Assembly (NCBI RefSeq): GCF_003324565.1 | Contig: NZ_QOLA01000001.1 | Coordinates: 682,001-746,000 of the forward strand | Length of the DNA: 64,000 nucleotides | From: Streptomyces sp. SDr-06 | GTDB lineage: Bacteria; Actinomycetota; Actinomycetes; Streptomycetales; Streptomycetaceae | Direction: 5' to 3' | Part shown: positions 50,195 through 59,168 of the stretch, in pieces | Position numbering within the stretch: the first letter of the stretch is position 1 | Layout of the letters: each line of letters begins with the position of its first letter | Made by a program: the position numbers and the translations under genes | Notes under the pieces: generated by a model | Told to the model about the DNA's origin: nothing | Database searches by the model: none | What the model saw: the letters and a program-made list of their open reading frames with translations, nothing else

Positions 50195-50617
50195 TCAGCC
50201 GAGAAAACTCAGCCGCACCTGCCGGTTGGGATTGTCCTTGTTCGTGTCCACCAGGCACACCGACTGCCAGGTGCCCAGGGCGAGCCGCCCGCCGATGACC
50301 GGCAGGGTGGCGTGCGGCGGCACCAGGGCGGGCAGCACGTGGTCGCGGCCGTGGCCCGGGCTGCCGTGCCGGTGCTGCCAGCGGTCGTCCGCGGGCAGCA
50401 GCGTGTGCAGGGCCGCGAGCAAGTCGTCGTCACTGCCCGCGCCGGTCTCCAGGACCGCGACGCCGGCCGTGGCGTGCGGCACGAAGATGTTGAGCAGGCC
50501 GTCGCGGCCCGCCGCCCGTTGGCGCAGGAACTCCTCGCAGTCCCCGGTCAGATCGGCGACCGTCTCGCGGGAGCCGGTCGCGACGTGCAGGATGTGGGTG
50601 CTGAAGACGTCGGACAT
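50195..50617 (-). CDS. YjbQ family (UPF0047) protein
   Basis: 140 aa. Conserved HATAGVAVLE, HRHGSPGHGRDHVLPALVPPHATLPVIGG and ALGTWQSVCLVDTN blocks of the UPF0047/YjbQ fold with three His. Family members show weak thiamine-phosphate synthase activity, with unknown real role. Divergent from the sulfur leader peptide at 50750. Confidence 0.92.
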   Translation of the reverse strand: MSDVFSTHILHVATGSRETVADLTGDCEEFLRQRAAGRDGLLNIFVPHATAGVAVLETGAGSDDDLLAALHTLLPADDRWQHRHGSPGHGRDHVLPALVPPHATLPVIGGRLALGTWQSVCLVDTNKDNPNRQVRLSFLG

Positions 50618-50713
50618 GCCCCCCATCTTCCCGCCCGCGCCCGGTGTTCGCGCGCGGGCGCACCGGGGCGGTGCCCGATGGGCAAGATCGCGCGTCCGAG
50701 GGGCGAGACACCG

Positions 50714-50743
50714 TTGACCTCGTCCGGAACGGGTCGCTACGTT
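50714..50743 (+). promoter_or_regulatory. Predicted promoter of the ssu leader peptide
   Basis: TTGACC (50714-50719), 18-base spacer, TACGTT (50738-50743), six bases, then the leader ATG. Predicted start coincides with the ATG. Same geometry as at 7894-7923. Confidence 0.6.
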
Positions 50744-50749
50744 CGCGCC

Positions 50750-50833
50750 ATGTCGCGTACAGCCCTGCTCACCACGCGCGGTCACATCGACCTGCTGCGG
50801 GTGGCCTCCGCCGCCTGTTGTCGCGGCCGCTGA
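50750..50833 (+). CDS. Cysteine-type regulatory leader peptide upstream of ssuCBAD
   Basis: 27 aa, MSRTALLTTRGHIDLLRVAS then AACCRGR. Carries the R-x-H-I-D-L-x-R-V-A-S-A pattern of actinobacterial sulfur leader peptides and two adjacent Cys codons, both the rare TGT, five codons before the stop. Ribosomes would stall there when Cys-tRNA is scarce. The structural genes begin 233 bases later. No Shine-Dalgarno; likely leaderless. Confidence 0.8.
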   Translation: MSRTALLTTRGHIDLLRVASAACCRGR

Positions 50834-51066
50834 CGTCGTTTCAGCCGACTCTGACGTCTCCTTCCGCCTGCCGCGGCCGGACGTCGCACCCCGCGCCTTC
50901 GTACGCCCCTCCTTCCTCCTGAGCCTCACCGCCGCCCGCTGACGCGTCCGGCCGGACGGCCACGCCCGCACCACCACCCCGTGCCCGCGCACACCGGTGT
51001 CGTGGTCGCGCTCGCCGCCGTTCCCGGGCACGTGCGGCCGCTCTCCCCTTCGACCATGGAGTCCCC
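50834..51066 (+). promoter_or_regulatory. ssu leader region, possible attenuator
   Basis: 233 bases without a gene. CGTCCGGCCGGACG (50945-50958) is a perfect palindrome; CCGGACG at 50877-50883 could pair with its left arm instead, which would allow two alternative structures. A classical attenuator is plausible but the folding is unproven. Confidence 0.35.
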
Positions 51067-51951
51067 ATGACCGTCGACCATGCGCCGCCGGACATATCCG
51101 CCAATACCGGTACGTCCGTCCTGGCCCCGCCCACTGGCCCCGAACTCGAACCGGTCGATCCGCTCGCCTCCCGGCGCGGCCGGTCGCGCTCGGTGCCGCG
51201 CTGGCTGCGCCGTACCGTCGGGCCGCTGGCCCTGCTCGTGCTGTGGCAGGTCCTCAGCGCCACCGGGGTGCTGAGCCCCGACACGCTCGCCTCGCCCGGC
51301 ACCGTGGCCCGCGCCGGGGCCGATCTGGTCGCGGACGGCACGCTGCCGTCCGCCATGGGCATCTCGCTCCAGCGGGTGGCCGTCGGGCTGCTCATCGGTG
51401 GCGTGGCCGGGATCGGTCTCGCCCTCCTGTCCGGTCTCTCGCGCCTCGGCGAGGACCTGATCGACGCCACCGTGCAGATGCTGCGCACCGTGCCCTGGGT
51501 CGGCCTGATCCCGCTGTTCATCATCTGGCTGGGTATCGGCGAGGCCCCGAAGGTGGCCCTCATCGCGCTGGGCGTGACCTTCCACCTCTATCTGAACGTG
51601 TACGCCGGGATCCGCGGCGTGGATGCCCAACTCGTCGAGGCCGGGCAGGCGTTGGGGCTCGGCCGCTGGGGTCTGGTGCGCCATGTGGTGCTGCCGGGCG
51701 CGCTGCCCGGCGCCATGACCGGGCTGCGCTACTCGCTCGCCACCGCCTGGCTCGCCCTGGTCTTCGGCGAGTCGATCAACGCGGACGCCGGGATCGGCTT
51801 CCTGATGAACCAGGCCCGCGAGTTCTTCCGCACCGACGTGATCGTCGTCTGCCTGGTCGTGTACGCCCTCCTCGGCCTGCTCGCCGACGCCCTCGTCCGC
51901 ACTCTCGAAAGGCTGCTGCTGCAATGGCGACCGACCTTCACGGGCCAGTGA
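51067..51951 (+). CDS. ssuC: Aliphatic sulfonate ABC transporter permease
   Basis: 294 aa, ATG with GGAG. About six membrane segments after a ~50-residue start, with the permease EAA-type loop: EAGQALGLGRWGLVRHVVLPGALPGAMTGLRYSL, then ALVFGESINADAGIGFL. This belongs to the SsuC/TauC/nitrate permease family. The operon with ssuB, ssuA and ssuD makes sulfonates the substrate. Confidence 0.93.
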   Translation: MTVDHAPPDISANTGTSVLAPPTGPELEPVDPLASRRGRSRSVPRWLRRTVGPLALLVLWQVLSATGVLSPDTLASPGTVARAGADLVADGTLPSAMGISLQRVAVGLLIGGVAGIGLALLSGLSRLGEDLIDATVQMLRTVPWVGLIPLFIIWLGIGEAPKVALIALGVTFHLYLNVYAGIRGVDAQLVEAGQALGLGRWGLVRHVVLPGALPGAMTGLRYSLATAWLALVFGESINADAGIGFLMNQAREFFRTDVIVVCLVVYALLGLLADALVRTLERLLLQWRPTFTGQ

Positions 51952-52673
51952 CCACCAGGGCCGCCGACGCCGTACGGGTCGAGGGGCTGACCCGGTCCTT
52001 CGACGGGCGGCCCGTCATCGACGGGCTCGATCTCACGCTGCGGGCGGGCGAGTTCACGGCGCTGCTCGGGCGCAGCGGGTGCGGGAAGTCGACGCTGCTG
52101 CGGGTGCTCGCCGGGCTCGACCGGGAGATCGAGGGCACGGTGCTCGTGCCCAGGCGGCGGGCCGTCGCCTTTCAGGCGCCCCGGCTGATGCCGTGGAAGC
52201 GGGTGTGGCGCAATGTCCTGCTCGGGCTGCCGGGCAAGCCCCAACGGGCCGTCGCCGAGGCCGCGTTGGAGGAGGTGGGGCTCGGCCACCGGTCGGGGGC
52301 GTGGCCCAAGACGCTCTCCGGCGGCGAGGCCCAGCGCGCCTCCCTCGCCCGGGCCCTGGTGCGCGAGCCGGATCTCCTGCTGCTCGACGAACCGTTCGGC
52401 GCGCTGGACGCGCTGACCCGGATCAAGGCCCAGCAGTTGGTCGCCGAACTGTGGCAGCGCCGCGGCTGCGCGGTCCTGCTCGTCACGCACGACGTGGACG
52501 AGGCGCTGCTGCTCGCCGACCGCGTGCTGGTCATGCGGGACGGCGCCATCGCCCATGACGCGCCCGTCGGCCTCGACCGCCCCCGCACGGTCGGTGCGCC
52601 GGGCTTCGCGGCCCTGCGCTCCCGCCTCCTGGAGGAACTGGGCGTACGAACGCCCGCCGCCGTCTCCGACTGA
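51924..52673 (+). CDS. ssuB: Aliphatic sulfonate ABC transporter ATPase
   Basis: 249 aa from ATG inside the end of ssuC; GTG at 51948, overlapping the ssuC stop by four bases, is an alternative. Walker A GRSGCGKST, Q-loop AFQAPRLMPWKRV, signature LSGGEAQRASLARALV, Walker B LLLLDEPFGALD and H-loop VTHDVDEALLL. Cytoplasmic ATPase of the sulfonate importer. Confidence 0.95.
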   Translation: MATDLHGPVTTRAADAVRVEGLTRSFDGRPVIDGLDLTLRAGEFTALLGRSGCGKSTLLRVLAGLDREIEGTVLVPRRRAVAFQAPRLMPWKRVWRNVLLGLPGKPQRAVAEAALEEVGLGHRSGAWPKTLSGGEAQRASLARALVREPDLLLLDEPFGALDALTRIKAQQLVAELWQRRGCAVLLVTHDVDEALLLADRVLVMRDGAIAHDAPVGLDRPRTVGAPGFAALRSRLLEELGVRTPAAVSD

Positions 52674-52698
52674 ACCTTCACGAAGGAAGTACGTACTC

Positions 52699-53730
52699 GT
52701 GCGACGCCACACCCTGCCCGCCCTGCTCCTGCCGATCTCCCTGCTGCTCGCCGCGTGCGGCGGCAACTCCGCCGCCGACGCCAAGAGCGGACCGGGCGCG
52801 GGATCCGGCGCGATCACGCTCAACGTCGGTGACCAGAAGGGCGGTTCCGAAGCCGTACTGAAGGCCGCCGGGGAACTCGAGCACCTCGACTACAAGATCA
52901 AATGGTCCACGTTCACATCGGGGCCGCCGCTGCTCGAAGCGGTCAACGCCAAGGCCGTCGACATCGGCGCGGTGGGCAACACACCGCCCGTGTTCGCCGC
53001 GGGCGCCGACTCGAAGATCAAGGTGGTGGCGGCCAGCCACGGATCCTCCGCCGGCGAGAGCATCCTGGTGCCCGAGGACTCCCCGCTGAAGAACCCCTCG
53101 GACCTGAGGGGCAAGTCGATCGCCGTGGCCCAGGGAAGCTCCGCCCACTACCAGTTGCTGGCCTCGCTGAAGAAGGCAGGCCTCACCATCGGCGACGTCC
53201 GGCTCAGCTATCTCCAGCCCGCCGACGCGCTGGCCGCCTTCAGCCGCGGCAAGGTCGACGCCTGGGCGGTGTGGGACCCGTACACCTCGCAGGTCCTCGG
53301 TGCGCACAAGGGGCGGGTCCTGACGACCGGCGAGGGCGTGGTCAACGGCCTCGGGTTCCAGGTCGCGGCGCCCTCCTCGCTCGGGGACCCGGCGAGGGCC
53401 AAGGCCATCGGGGACTATCTCCAGCGCCTCAACCGCGCCCAGGACTGGGTCTTCCGGCACCCCGAGGCCTGGGCGAAGGTCTGGTCGAAGGAGACGGGGC
53501 TGCCCTACGACGTGGCGCTCGACTCGGTGCGGCGCAGCAACGGCACGCGTGTCGCGGTGGCCGTGGACGCCGCGGCCATCGCCTCCGAGCAGCAGATCGC
53601 CGACACCTTCGCCGACCTCAAGCTGATCCCGCGCCGCTTCTCCTTCAAGGACTACGTCGACACCCGCTTCAACGGCTCCCTGCCCGCCTCCACCACCGCA
53701 CCCCGCTCGTACGGAAAGGCCTCCTCCTGA
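52699..53730 (+). CDS. ssuA: Aliphatic sulfonate-binding lipoprotein
   Basis: 343 aa from GTG with GGAAGT upstream. Lipoprotein signal LLPISLLLAACGG, acylated Cys 20. The mature part is a type II binding protein (LNVGDQKGGSEAVLKAAG, VDIGAVGNTPPVFAAG, DAWAVWDPYTSQVL). It captures sulfonates for SsuBC. The 12-residue ATG-rich end overlaps ssuD by one base (TGATG). Confidence 0.94.
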   Translation: MRRHTLPALLLPISLLLAACGGNSAADAKSGPGAGSGAITLNVGDQKGGSEAVLKAAGELEHLDYKIKWSTFTSGPPLLEAVNAKAVDIGAVGNTPPVFAAGADSKIKVVAASHGSSAGESILVPEDSPLKNPSDLRGKSIAVAQGSSAHYQLLASLKKAGLTIGDVRLSYLQPADALAAFSRGKVDAWAVWDPYTSQVLGAHKGRVLTTGEGVVNGLGFQVAAPSSLGDPARAKAIGDYLQRLNRAQDWVFRHPEAWAKVWSKETGLPYDVALDSVRRSNGTRVAVAVDAAAIASEQQIADTFADLKLIPRRFSFKDYVDTRFNGSLPASTTAPRSYGKASS

Positions 53731-54938
53731 TGACCGTCCATCTGCACTGGTTCCTGCCCACCGGCGGTGACGGCCGGACGCTGGTCGACCGGCACGCCTA
53801 CACCGACGGCGGCATCACCCGCTCGCGGATCACCCCGGTCGGCGGGGTGCGCGCGCCCGACATCGAGTACCTGGCCCAAATCGCCAAGGCGGCCGAGCAG
53901 TTGGGCTTCGAAGCGGTCCTGACGCCCACGGGCACCTGGTGCGAGGACGCCTGGCTGACGACCGCCGCGCTGTCCCAGCACACCGAGCGGCTCAAGTTCC
54001 TCGTCGCCTTCCGGCCGGGCGTCGTCTCCCCCGTCCTCGCCGCGCAGATGGCGGCCACCTACCAGCGCATCACCCGGGGCCGTCTGCTGCTCAACGTGGT
54101 GACGGGCGGCGACTCGACCGAGCAGCGCCGCTTCGGCGACCACCTCGACCACGACCGCCGCTACGCGCGGACCTCGGAGTTCCTGTCCGTCGTGCGCGGG
54201 GTGTGGCGCGGGCGGCCGTACGACTTCAATGGCGCGCACTACCAGGTGGAGGGCGGTCTGACCGCGCTGCCGCCGGACCCGCTGCCCGAGATCTTCTTCG
54301 GGGGCTCCTCGGCGGCGGCCGGACCTGTGGCCGCCGACCACGCCGATGTGTATCTGACCTGGGGCGAGCCGCCCGCGCAGGTGAAGCAGAAGATCGACTG
54401 GATCCGGGGGCTCGCCGAGGAGCGGGGGCGCACGGTCCGGTTCGGCATCCGGCTGCACACCATCTCGCGGGACTCGGCGCGCGAGGCGTGGGCGACGGCC
54501 GACCGGCTGCTCGGCGACCTCGACGCCGAGACGATCGCCGCGGCCCAGCAGGCGCTCGGCCGGAGCGAGTCGGTGGGCCAGCAGCGGATGCTCGCCCTGC
54601 ACGGCGGCACGCGGGACCAGCTGGAGATCTCGCCGAACCTGTGGGCGGGCGTGGGTCTGGTGCGGGGCGGGGCGGGCACGGCGCTGGTCGGCAGCCACGC
54701 GGACGTGGCCGACCGGATCGAGGAGTACCACGAGCTCGGGATCGAGCACTTCGTGCTCTCCGGCTATCCGCACCTGGAGGAGGCGTACTGGTTCGGTGAG
54801 GGCGTGACCCCCGAGCTCGCCGCGCGCGGGCTGCTGCCGCGGATCCCGGCGTCGCCGCTGCTGGGCATACCCGCCGCGAACGGGCGCCCGGCCTCCGCGC
54901 CGGGCGGGGCCCCGCTCCTGGTGGGCGGCGGGCGCTGA
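53730..54938 (+). CDS. ssuD: FMNH2-dependent alkanesulfonate monooxygenase
   Basis: 402 aa. Luciferase-like barrel of SsuD: LHWFLPTGGDGR, TGTWCEDAWLT, FLVAFRPGVVSPVLAAQMAAT, LLLNVVTGGD and EIFFGGSSAAAG. It splits sulfonates to aldehyde and sulfite using FMNH2 and O2. It needs a separate flavin reductase; none lies here, and the split-barrel reductase at 7254-7763 with a similar leader peptide is the best candidate in the window. Confidence 0.95.
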   Translation: MTVHLHWFLPTGGDGRTLVDRHAYTDGGITRSRITPVGGVRAPDIEYLAQIAKAAEQLGFEAVLTPTGTWCEDAWLTTAALSQHTERLKFLVAFRPGVVSPVLAAQMAATYQRITRGRLLLNVVTGGDSTEQRRFGDHLDHDRRYARTSEFLSVVRGVWRGRPYDFNGAHYQVEGGLTALPPDPLPEIFFGGSSAAAGPVAADHADVYLTWGEPPAQVKQKIDWIRGLAEERGRTVRFGIRLHTISRDSAREAWATADRLLGDLDAETIAAAQQALGRSESVGQQRMLALHGGTRDQLEISPNLWAGVGLVRGGAGTALVGSHADVADRIEEYHELGIEHFVLSGYPHLEEAYWFGEGVTPELAARGLLPRIPASPLLGIPAANGRPASAPGGAPLLVGGGR

Positions 54939-54978
54939 TCCCGGGAAGATCCACGCACCCCCCGTGGTTGGTAGAACC

Positions 54979-56061
54979 GTGAACGACTTCGGGGTGCGAG
55001 ACGTGGACGTGGTGGTCATAGGCGCCGGGCAGGCGGGCCTGTCCGCCGCCTACCACCTGCGGCGGGCGGGCCTGGAGCCCGATCGCGGCTTCGTGGTGCT
55101 CGACCACGCGCCCCGGCCGGGCGGCGCCTGGCAGTTCCGCTGGCCCTCGCTCACGTACGGCAAGGTGCACGGCATGCACGCGCTGCCGGGCATGGAGCTG
55201 ACCGGGGCAGACACCGACCGCCCCTCCTCCGAGGTCGTCGGGGCGTACTTCAGCGCCTACGAGGACGCCTTCGACCTGCGGGTGCACCGGCCGGTCGAGG
55301 TGCGGGCCGTACGGGAGGGCGAGGGGGGACGGCTGCTCGTCGACACCTCGGAGGGCGGATACGCCGCGCGGGCGCTGATCAACGCGACCGGCACCTGGGA
55401 CCGGCCGTTCTGGCCGCGCTATCCGGGCCAGGAGACCTTCCGGGGGCGGCAGTTGCACACGGCGACCTATCCCGGGCCCGAGGCGTTCGCCGGGCAGCGG
55501 GTGATCGTCGTCGGCGGCGGCGCCTCGGGCACCCAGCACCTGATGGAGATCGCCGAGGTCACCGCGGAGACAACCTGGGTCACCCGGCGTCCGCCGGTCT
55601 TTCGCGAAGGCCCCTTCGACGAGGAGGCCGGGCGCGAGGCGGTGGCGATGGTCGAGGAGCGCGTACGGCTCGGCCTGCCTCCCAGGAGCGTGGTCTCGGT
55701 GACGGGGCTGCCCCTGAACGACGCCGTACGGGCGGCCCGGGCCAAGGGCGTCCTGGACCGGCTGCCGATGTTCGACCGCGTCACCGAGCACGGGGTGGCG
55801 TGGAAGGACGGGCGGAGCGTCGAGGCCGACGTCATCCTCTGGGCCACCGGTTTCCGCCCGGCCATCGACCATCTGGCGCCACTGCGGCTGCGCGAGCCGG
55901 GCGGCGGCATCCGGCTTGAGGGGACCCGGGCGGTCAGGGACGAGCGGGTGCATCTCGTGGGCTACGGCCCGTCGGCGTCGACGATCGGCGCCAACCGGGC
56001 CGGGCGGGCGGCGGTGCGGGAGATCAAGCGGCTGCTCGACCGGGAGCCCGCCCTGGTGTGA
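54979..56061 (+). CDS. Flavin-containing monooxygenase-like NAD(P)/FAD oxidoreductase
   Basis: 360 aa from GTG; GTG at 54964 would add five residues. FAD loop VVVIGAGQAGLSAAYHL, FVVLDHAPRPGGAWQFRW, second nucleotide loop VIVVGGGASGTQHL, and ILWATGFRPAI (the ATG-x-x-P-type motif). It resembles small FMO/thioredoxin-reductase-like enzymes such as YpdA or CzcO relatives. 40 bp after ssuD on the same strand, so it may belong to the sulfonate operon as a second oxidising step; not proven. Confidence 0.88.
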   Translation: MNDFGVRDVDVVVIGAGQAGLSAAYHLRRAGLEPDRGFVVLDHAPRPGGAWQFRWPSLTYGKVHGMHALPGMELTGADTDRPSSEVVGAYFSAYEDAFDLRVHRPVEVRAVREGEGGRLLVDTSEGGYAARALINATGTWDRPFWPRYPGQETFRGRQLHTATYPGPEAFAGQRVIVVGGGASGTQHLMEIAEVTAETTWVTRRPPVFREGPFDEEAGREAVAMVEERVRLGLPPRSVVSVTGLPLNDAVRAARAKGVLDRLPMFDRVTEHGVAWKDGRSVEADVILWATGFRPAIDHLAPLRLREPGGGIRLEGTRAVRDERVHLVGYGPSASTIGANRAGRAAVREIKRLLDREPALV

Positions 56062-56083
56062 TCGGCGGGGCAAGCGGAACTGA

Positions 56084-56911
56084 TCACCCCGCCGCTCCCG
56101 TCCTCTTCTGGTTCTCGTTGAACTCCCGCACGTTCAGCTGCTGTTGGGCGTAGCTGTCGGTGAAGCGCGTGTCGCCGGGCGCCACCGTCACGAAGTACAG
56201 CCAGGTGCCCGGCGTCGGATTGATGGCGGCGTTCAGCGCCTGCTGCCCCGGGTTTCCGATGGGGGTTGGCGGCAGCCCCTTGTGCTCGTAGGTGTTGTAC
56301 GGGCTGTCGGTCCTGGTGTCGCCCGCGGTGGTGGTCAGCGTGGAGCGGTTGAGCGCGTAGTTCAGCGTCGAGTCCATCTGGAGCGGCATCCCGCGGGCCA
56401 GCCGGTTGCGGATGACGCGCGCGACCTTGCCCATGTCGGCCGTGGAGTCGGCCTCGGCCTGCACGATTCCGGCGACGATCACCGTCTGATACACCGTCAG
56501 GCCCCCGCGCCGAACGCCCGCGGTGATGCCGTCCTGGCCGAGGTGCTTGTTGGCGGTCTCGACCATGTAGGCGAGCAGACCACCGGGGGTGGTGTCGTCC
56601 GTGATCGGATAGGTCGCCGGAAACAGATAGCCCTCGGGGTTGCCCTTGGCCTCGGCCGGGAGCTTGAGCTCCGCCGAGGCGGCGGCCGCCTTGGTGGTGC
56701 CGGGCGGCAGGTCGAGGCGCTTGTCGACGGCCGCGTAGACCTGGGTCGCCCGCCACCCCTCCGGCACGACGAGGGACCTGGCCGGGGCGCCGGTCTCGCG
56801 CAGCACCAGAACGAGTACCACACCGGCCACCACGAGCAGCGCGACGAGCAGCAGGATGAGCCGGCCATGGCGGGTGAGCCGGGCCCGTCGACGGTACGAG
56901 GTCTCACTCAT
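56084..56911 (-). CDS. MltG-type endolytic transglycosylase, short form
   Basis: 275 aa, short for MltG (usually 330 or more). One N-terminal membrane anchor (residues 18-38, LILLLVALLVVAGVVLVLVL), a LysM-like part, then the YceG domain: NPEGYLFPATYPI, GIVQAEAD with catalytic-type E153, RNRLARGMPLQMDSTLNYAL and GLPPTPIGNPG. It cuts nascent glycan strands outside the membrane. The reduced N-terminal region suggests a specialised paralogue. Confidence 0.9.
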   Translation of the reverse strand: MSETSYRRRARLTRHGRLILLLVALLVVAGVVLVLVLRETGAPARSLVVPEGWRATQVYAAVDKRLDLPPGTTKAAAASAELKLPAEAKGNPEGYLFPATYPITDDTTPGGLLAYMVETANKHLGQDGITAGVRRGGLTVYQTVIVAGIVQAEADSTADMGKVARVIRNRLARGMPLQMDSTLNYALNRSTLTTTAGDTRTDSPYNTYEHKGLPPTPIGNPGQQALNAAINPTPGTWLYFVTVAPGDTRFTDSYAQQQLNVREFNENQKRTGAAG

Positions 56912-57165
56912 GGCGGCACGCTACCCCCAGATATAAGACAAATCAGACATTCAACAGGGGCCGACACGCACCGCGCCCAACTCTGGGGAACACACGAACA
57001 GGGGATCGGTTGTTCGCCGGTACGCGTGATCGTCTCGGTATTCGTTGCTCAACTCCCTTGTGGCGAAGGATGCTTGAGGGGCGCAAGCGGCGGGCTGCAG
57101 ACCGGCGGTGCGCAGTCCCACACGGCATCTGTCCGATGCCCATCGCACAAGGAGAAAGCACCACC

Positions 57166-57225
57166 ATGAACCTCATCACCGACCTGCTCGCCGGCGTCCT
57201 CCACTTCATCGGCTGGCTCGTCTGA
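57166..57225 (+). CDS. 19-aa hydrophobic peptide gene
   Basis: ATG with AAGGAGAAAG upstream, an excellent ribosome site. MNLITDLLAGVLHFIGWLV is wholly hydrophobic except one Asp and one His, and can form one amphipathic or membrane helix. A strong terminator follows 17 bases later, so it is a complete monocistronic unit. I believe similar ultra-short peptides occur in other Streptomyces but know no function; a toxin-like, signalling or membrane-modulating role is possible. Confidence 0.7.
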   Translation: MNLITDLLAGVLHFIGWLV

Positions 57226-57241
57226 CGATCGTCACGCCCGG

Positions 57242-57275
57242 CGCCGCCGCTCCCCGTCCCACGGGAGCGGCGGCG
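57242..57275 (+). terminator. Terminator after the 19-aa gene
   Basis: Perfect 13-bp stem (CGCCGCCGCTCCC and complement) with an eight-base loop, 17 bases past the stop. It can also end the converging ABC transporter transcript. Confidence 0.8.
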
Positions 57276-57297
57276 TCGCCGTGTGCGCCCCCCACCG

Positions 57298-59109
57298 TCA
57301 TCCGCGGACGGGAGCCGGCTCGGCGTCCCTGCGGACCAGCGCCGCGTACCGGCCGTCCTGGTCGAGCAGTTCCTCGTGGGTGCCGCGTTCGGCTATCAGG
57401 CCGCCGTCCAGGACGACGATCTGGTCCGCGTCGCGCACGGTGGACAGGCGGTGGGCGATGGTGATGGTGGTGCGGCCCCGGGAGAGCGCGTCGATGGCCT
57501 GCTGGACCGCGTGTTCGGTGCGGGTGTCGAGGGCGCTGGTTGCCTCGTCGAGGATGAGGACGGGCGGGTCGCGCAGGATCGTACGGGCGATGGCCAGGCG
57601 CTGCTTCTCACCGCCGGAGAACCGGTAGCCGCGCTCGCCGACGAGGGTGTCGTAGCCGTTGGGCAGCGAGGCGATGTGGTCGTGGATCTGGGCGGCGCGG
57701 GCGGCCTCTTCGAGCTCCTCGTCGGTGGCTCCCGGCTTGGCGAAGCGGAGGTTCTCGGCGACCGAGGCGTGGAAGAGATAGGTCTCCTGGGAGACCACGC
57801 CGATCGAGCGGGCCAGGCTGTCGAAGTCCAGCGCGCGCACATCGACCCCGTCCAGGGTGACGCGGCCACCGGTCACGTCGTACAGCCGCGGCACCAGATA
57901 GCTGAGCGTGGACTTGCCGGAGCCGGTGGGGCCGACGACGGCGAGGCTGCTGCCCGCGGGCACGGACAGGTCGATACCGCGGAGGGTGGGCCGCTCCTGC
58001 TGGTCGTCGTACCGGAAGTCGACGCCCTCGAAGCGGATCTCGCCGCGCGCCCTGTCCAGGCGTACCGGCTCGTCGGGCTCGGTGATGTCGACCGGCAGGT
58101 CCAGGTATTCGAAGATCCGCTGGAAGAGGGCGAGCGAGGTCTGCATCTGGACGCCCGTGGACAGCAGGCTCACGGCGGGCCGGAACAGGCCCTGCTGGAG
58201 CGAGACGAAGGCGACGAGGGTGCCGAGGGAGGTCGAGGGGCCGCCTGCCTCCAGGGCTATGCCGGCCGCCCAGTAGATGACGGCGGGCATGGCGGCCATG
58301 ACGATGCCGATGGTGGACATGCGCCAGCGCCCGGCCATGTTGGAGCGCACTTCCAGGTCGACGAGGCGCTCGGACTCGGCGGCGAAGTTCTTGGTCAGCG
58401 AGTCGGCCCGGCCCATGGTGCGGCCGAGCAGGATGCCGCTGACCGAGAGCGACTCGGTGACCTCGGCGGCCATGGCGGCCATCTGCTTCTGGCGCTGTGT
58501 GGTGATCTTCTTGCGTTCGCGGCCGACCCTGCGGCTGATCCACACGAAGACCGGCAGCAGGAGCAGGGAGACCGCGGTCAGGCGCCAGTCCAGCGCGAGC
58601 ATCGCGACCACGGAGGCGACGACGGCGGTCAGGTTGGAGACCAGCGAGGTGGCGGTGGAGGTGACGGTCGCCTGCATGCCGCCGATGTCATTGGCGATGC
58701 GGGACTGGACCTCGCCGGTGCGGGTGCGGGTGAAGAAGGCGAGCGGCATCCGCTGGAGCTGGGCGTAGACCGCGGTGCGCAGGTCGTGCATGACGCGCTG
58801 GCCGACGGTGGTGCTGATGAGCGTCTGCAGCACGCCGAACACGCTGGTCACGACCGCCGTCGCGATCATGCCGAGGGCGAGCAGGCTCAGCAGGCCCGTG
58901 CGCTGCCGCGGGATGGCGACGTCGAGGATCTCGCGCAGCAGGAACGGCGAGGCGACCGAGACGAGCGAGGACGCGGCGACCAGCAGGCCGACGACGGCGA
59001 GCCTGCCGCGGTAGGGGCGGAACAGGCCGAGGATGCGGCGGGTCTGGGCGGGCTCCCGCGGCCCGGTGCCGCGGGGCGGGGATGTCCAGGTGGAGTGTTC
59101 GGGGCGCAT
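57298..59109 (-). CDS. ABC exporter, fused membrane and ATPase domains
   Basis: 603 aa from ATG with AAGGAG; the frame extends upstream without need. Six-helix exporter domain (residues ~30-320) with FFTRTRTGEVQSRI coupling helix, then ATPase: VGPTGSGKST, FSGGEKQRLAIARTI, VLILDEATSALD, IAHRLSTV. A homodimeric lipid or drug exporter. Divergent from a MarR regulator with an operator over its promoter, so induced efflux of a toxic compound is likely. Confidence 0.93.
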   Translation of the reverse strand: MRPEHSTWTSPPRGTGPREPAQTRRILGLFRPYRGRLAVVGLLVAASSLVSVASPFLLREILDVAIPRQRTGLLSLLALGMIATAVVTSVFGVLQTLISTTVGQRVMHDLRTAVYAQLQRMPLAFFTRTRTGEVQSRIANDIGGMQATVTSTATSLVSNLTAVVASVVAMLALDWRLTAVSLLLLPVFVWISRRVGRERKKITTQRQKQMAAMAAEVTESLSVSGILLGRTMGRADSLTKNFAAESERLVDLEVRSNMAGRWRMSTIGIVMAAMPAVIYWAAGIALEAGGPSTSLGTLVAFVSLQQGLFRPAVSLLSTGVQMQTSLALFQRIFEYLDLPVDITEPDEPVRLDRARGEIRFEGVDFRYDDQQERPTLRGIDLSVPAGSSLAVVGPTGSGKSTLSYLVPRLYDVTGGRVTLDGVDVRALDFDSLARSIGVVSQETYLFHASVAENLRFAKPGATDEELEEAARAAQIHDHIASLPNGYDTLVGERGYRFSGGEKQRLAIARTILRDPPVLILDEATSALDTRTEHAVQQAIDALSRGRTTITIAHRLSTVRDADQIVVLDGGLIAERGTHEELLDQDGRYAALVRRDAEPAPVRG

Positions 59110-59168
59110 GGGCTCCTTCGAGAGGGTGTGAGGGCCTCCGCCCTGGGGCGGAACGGCGAGACTTCGGG

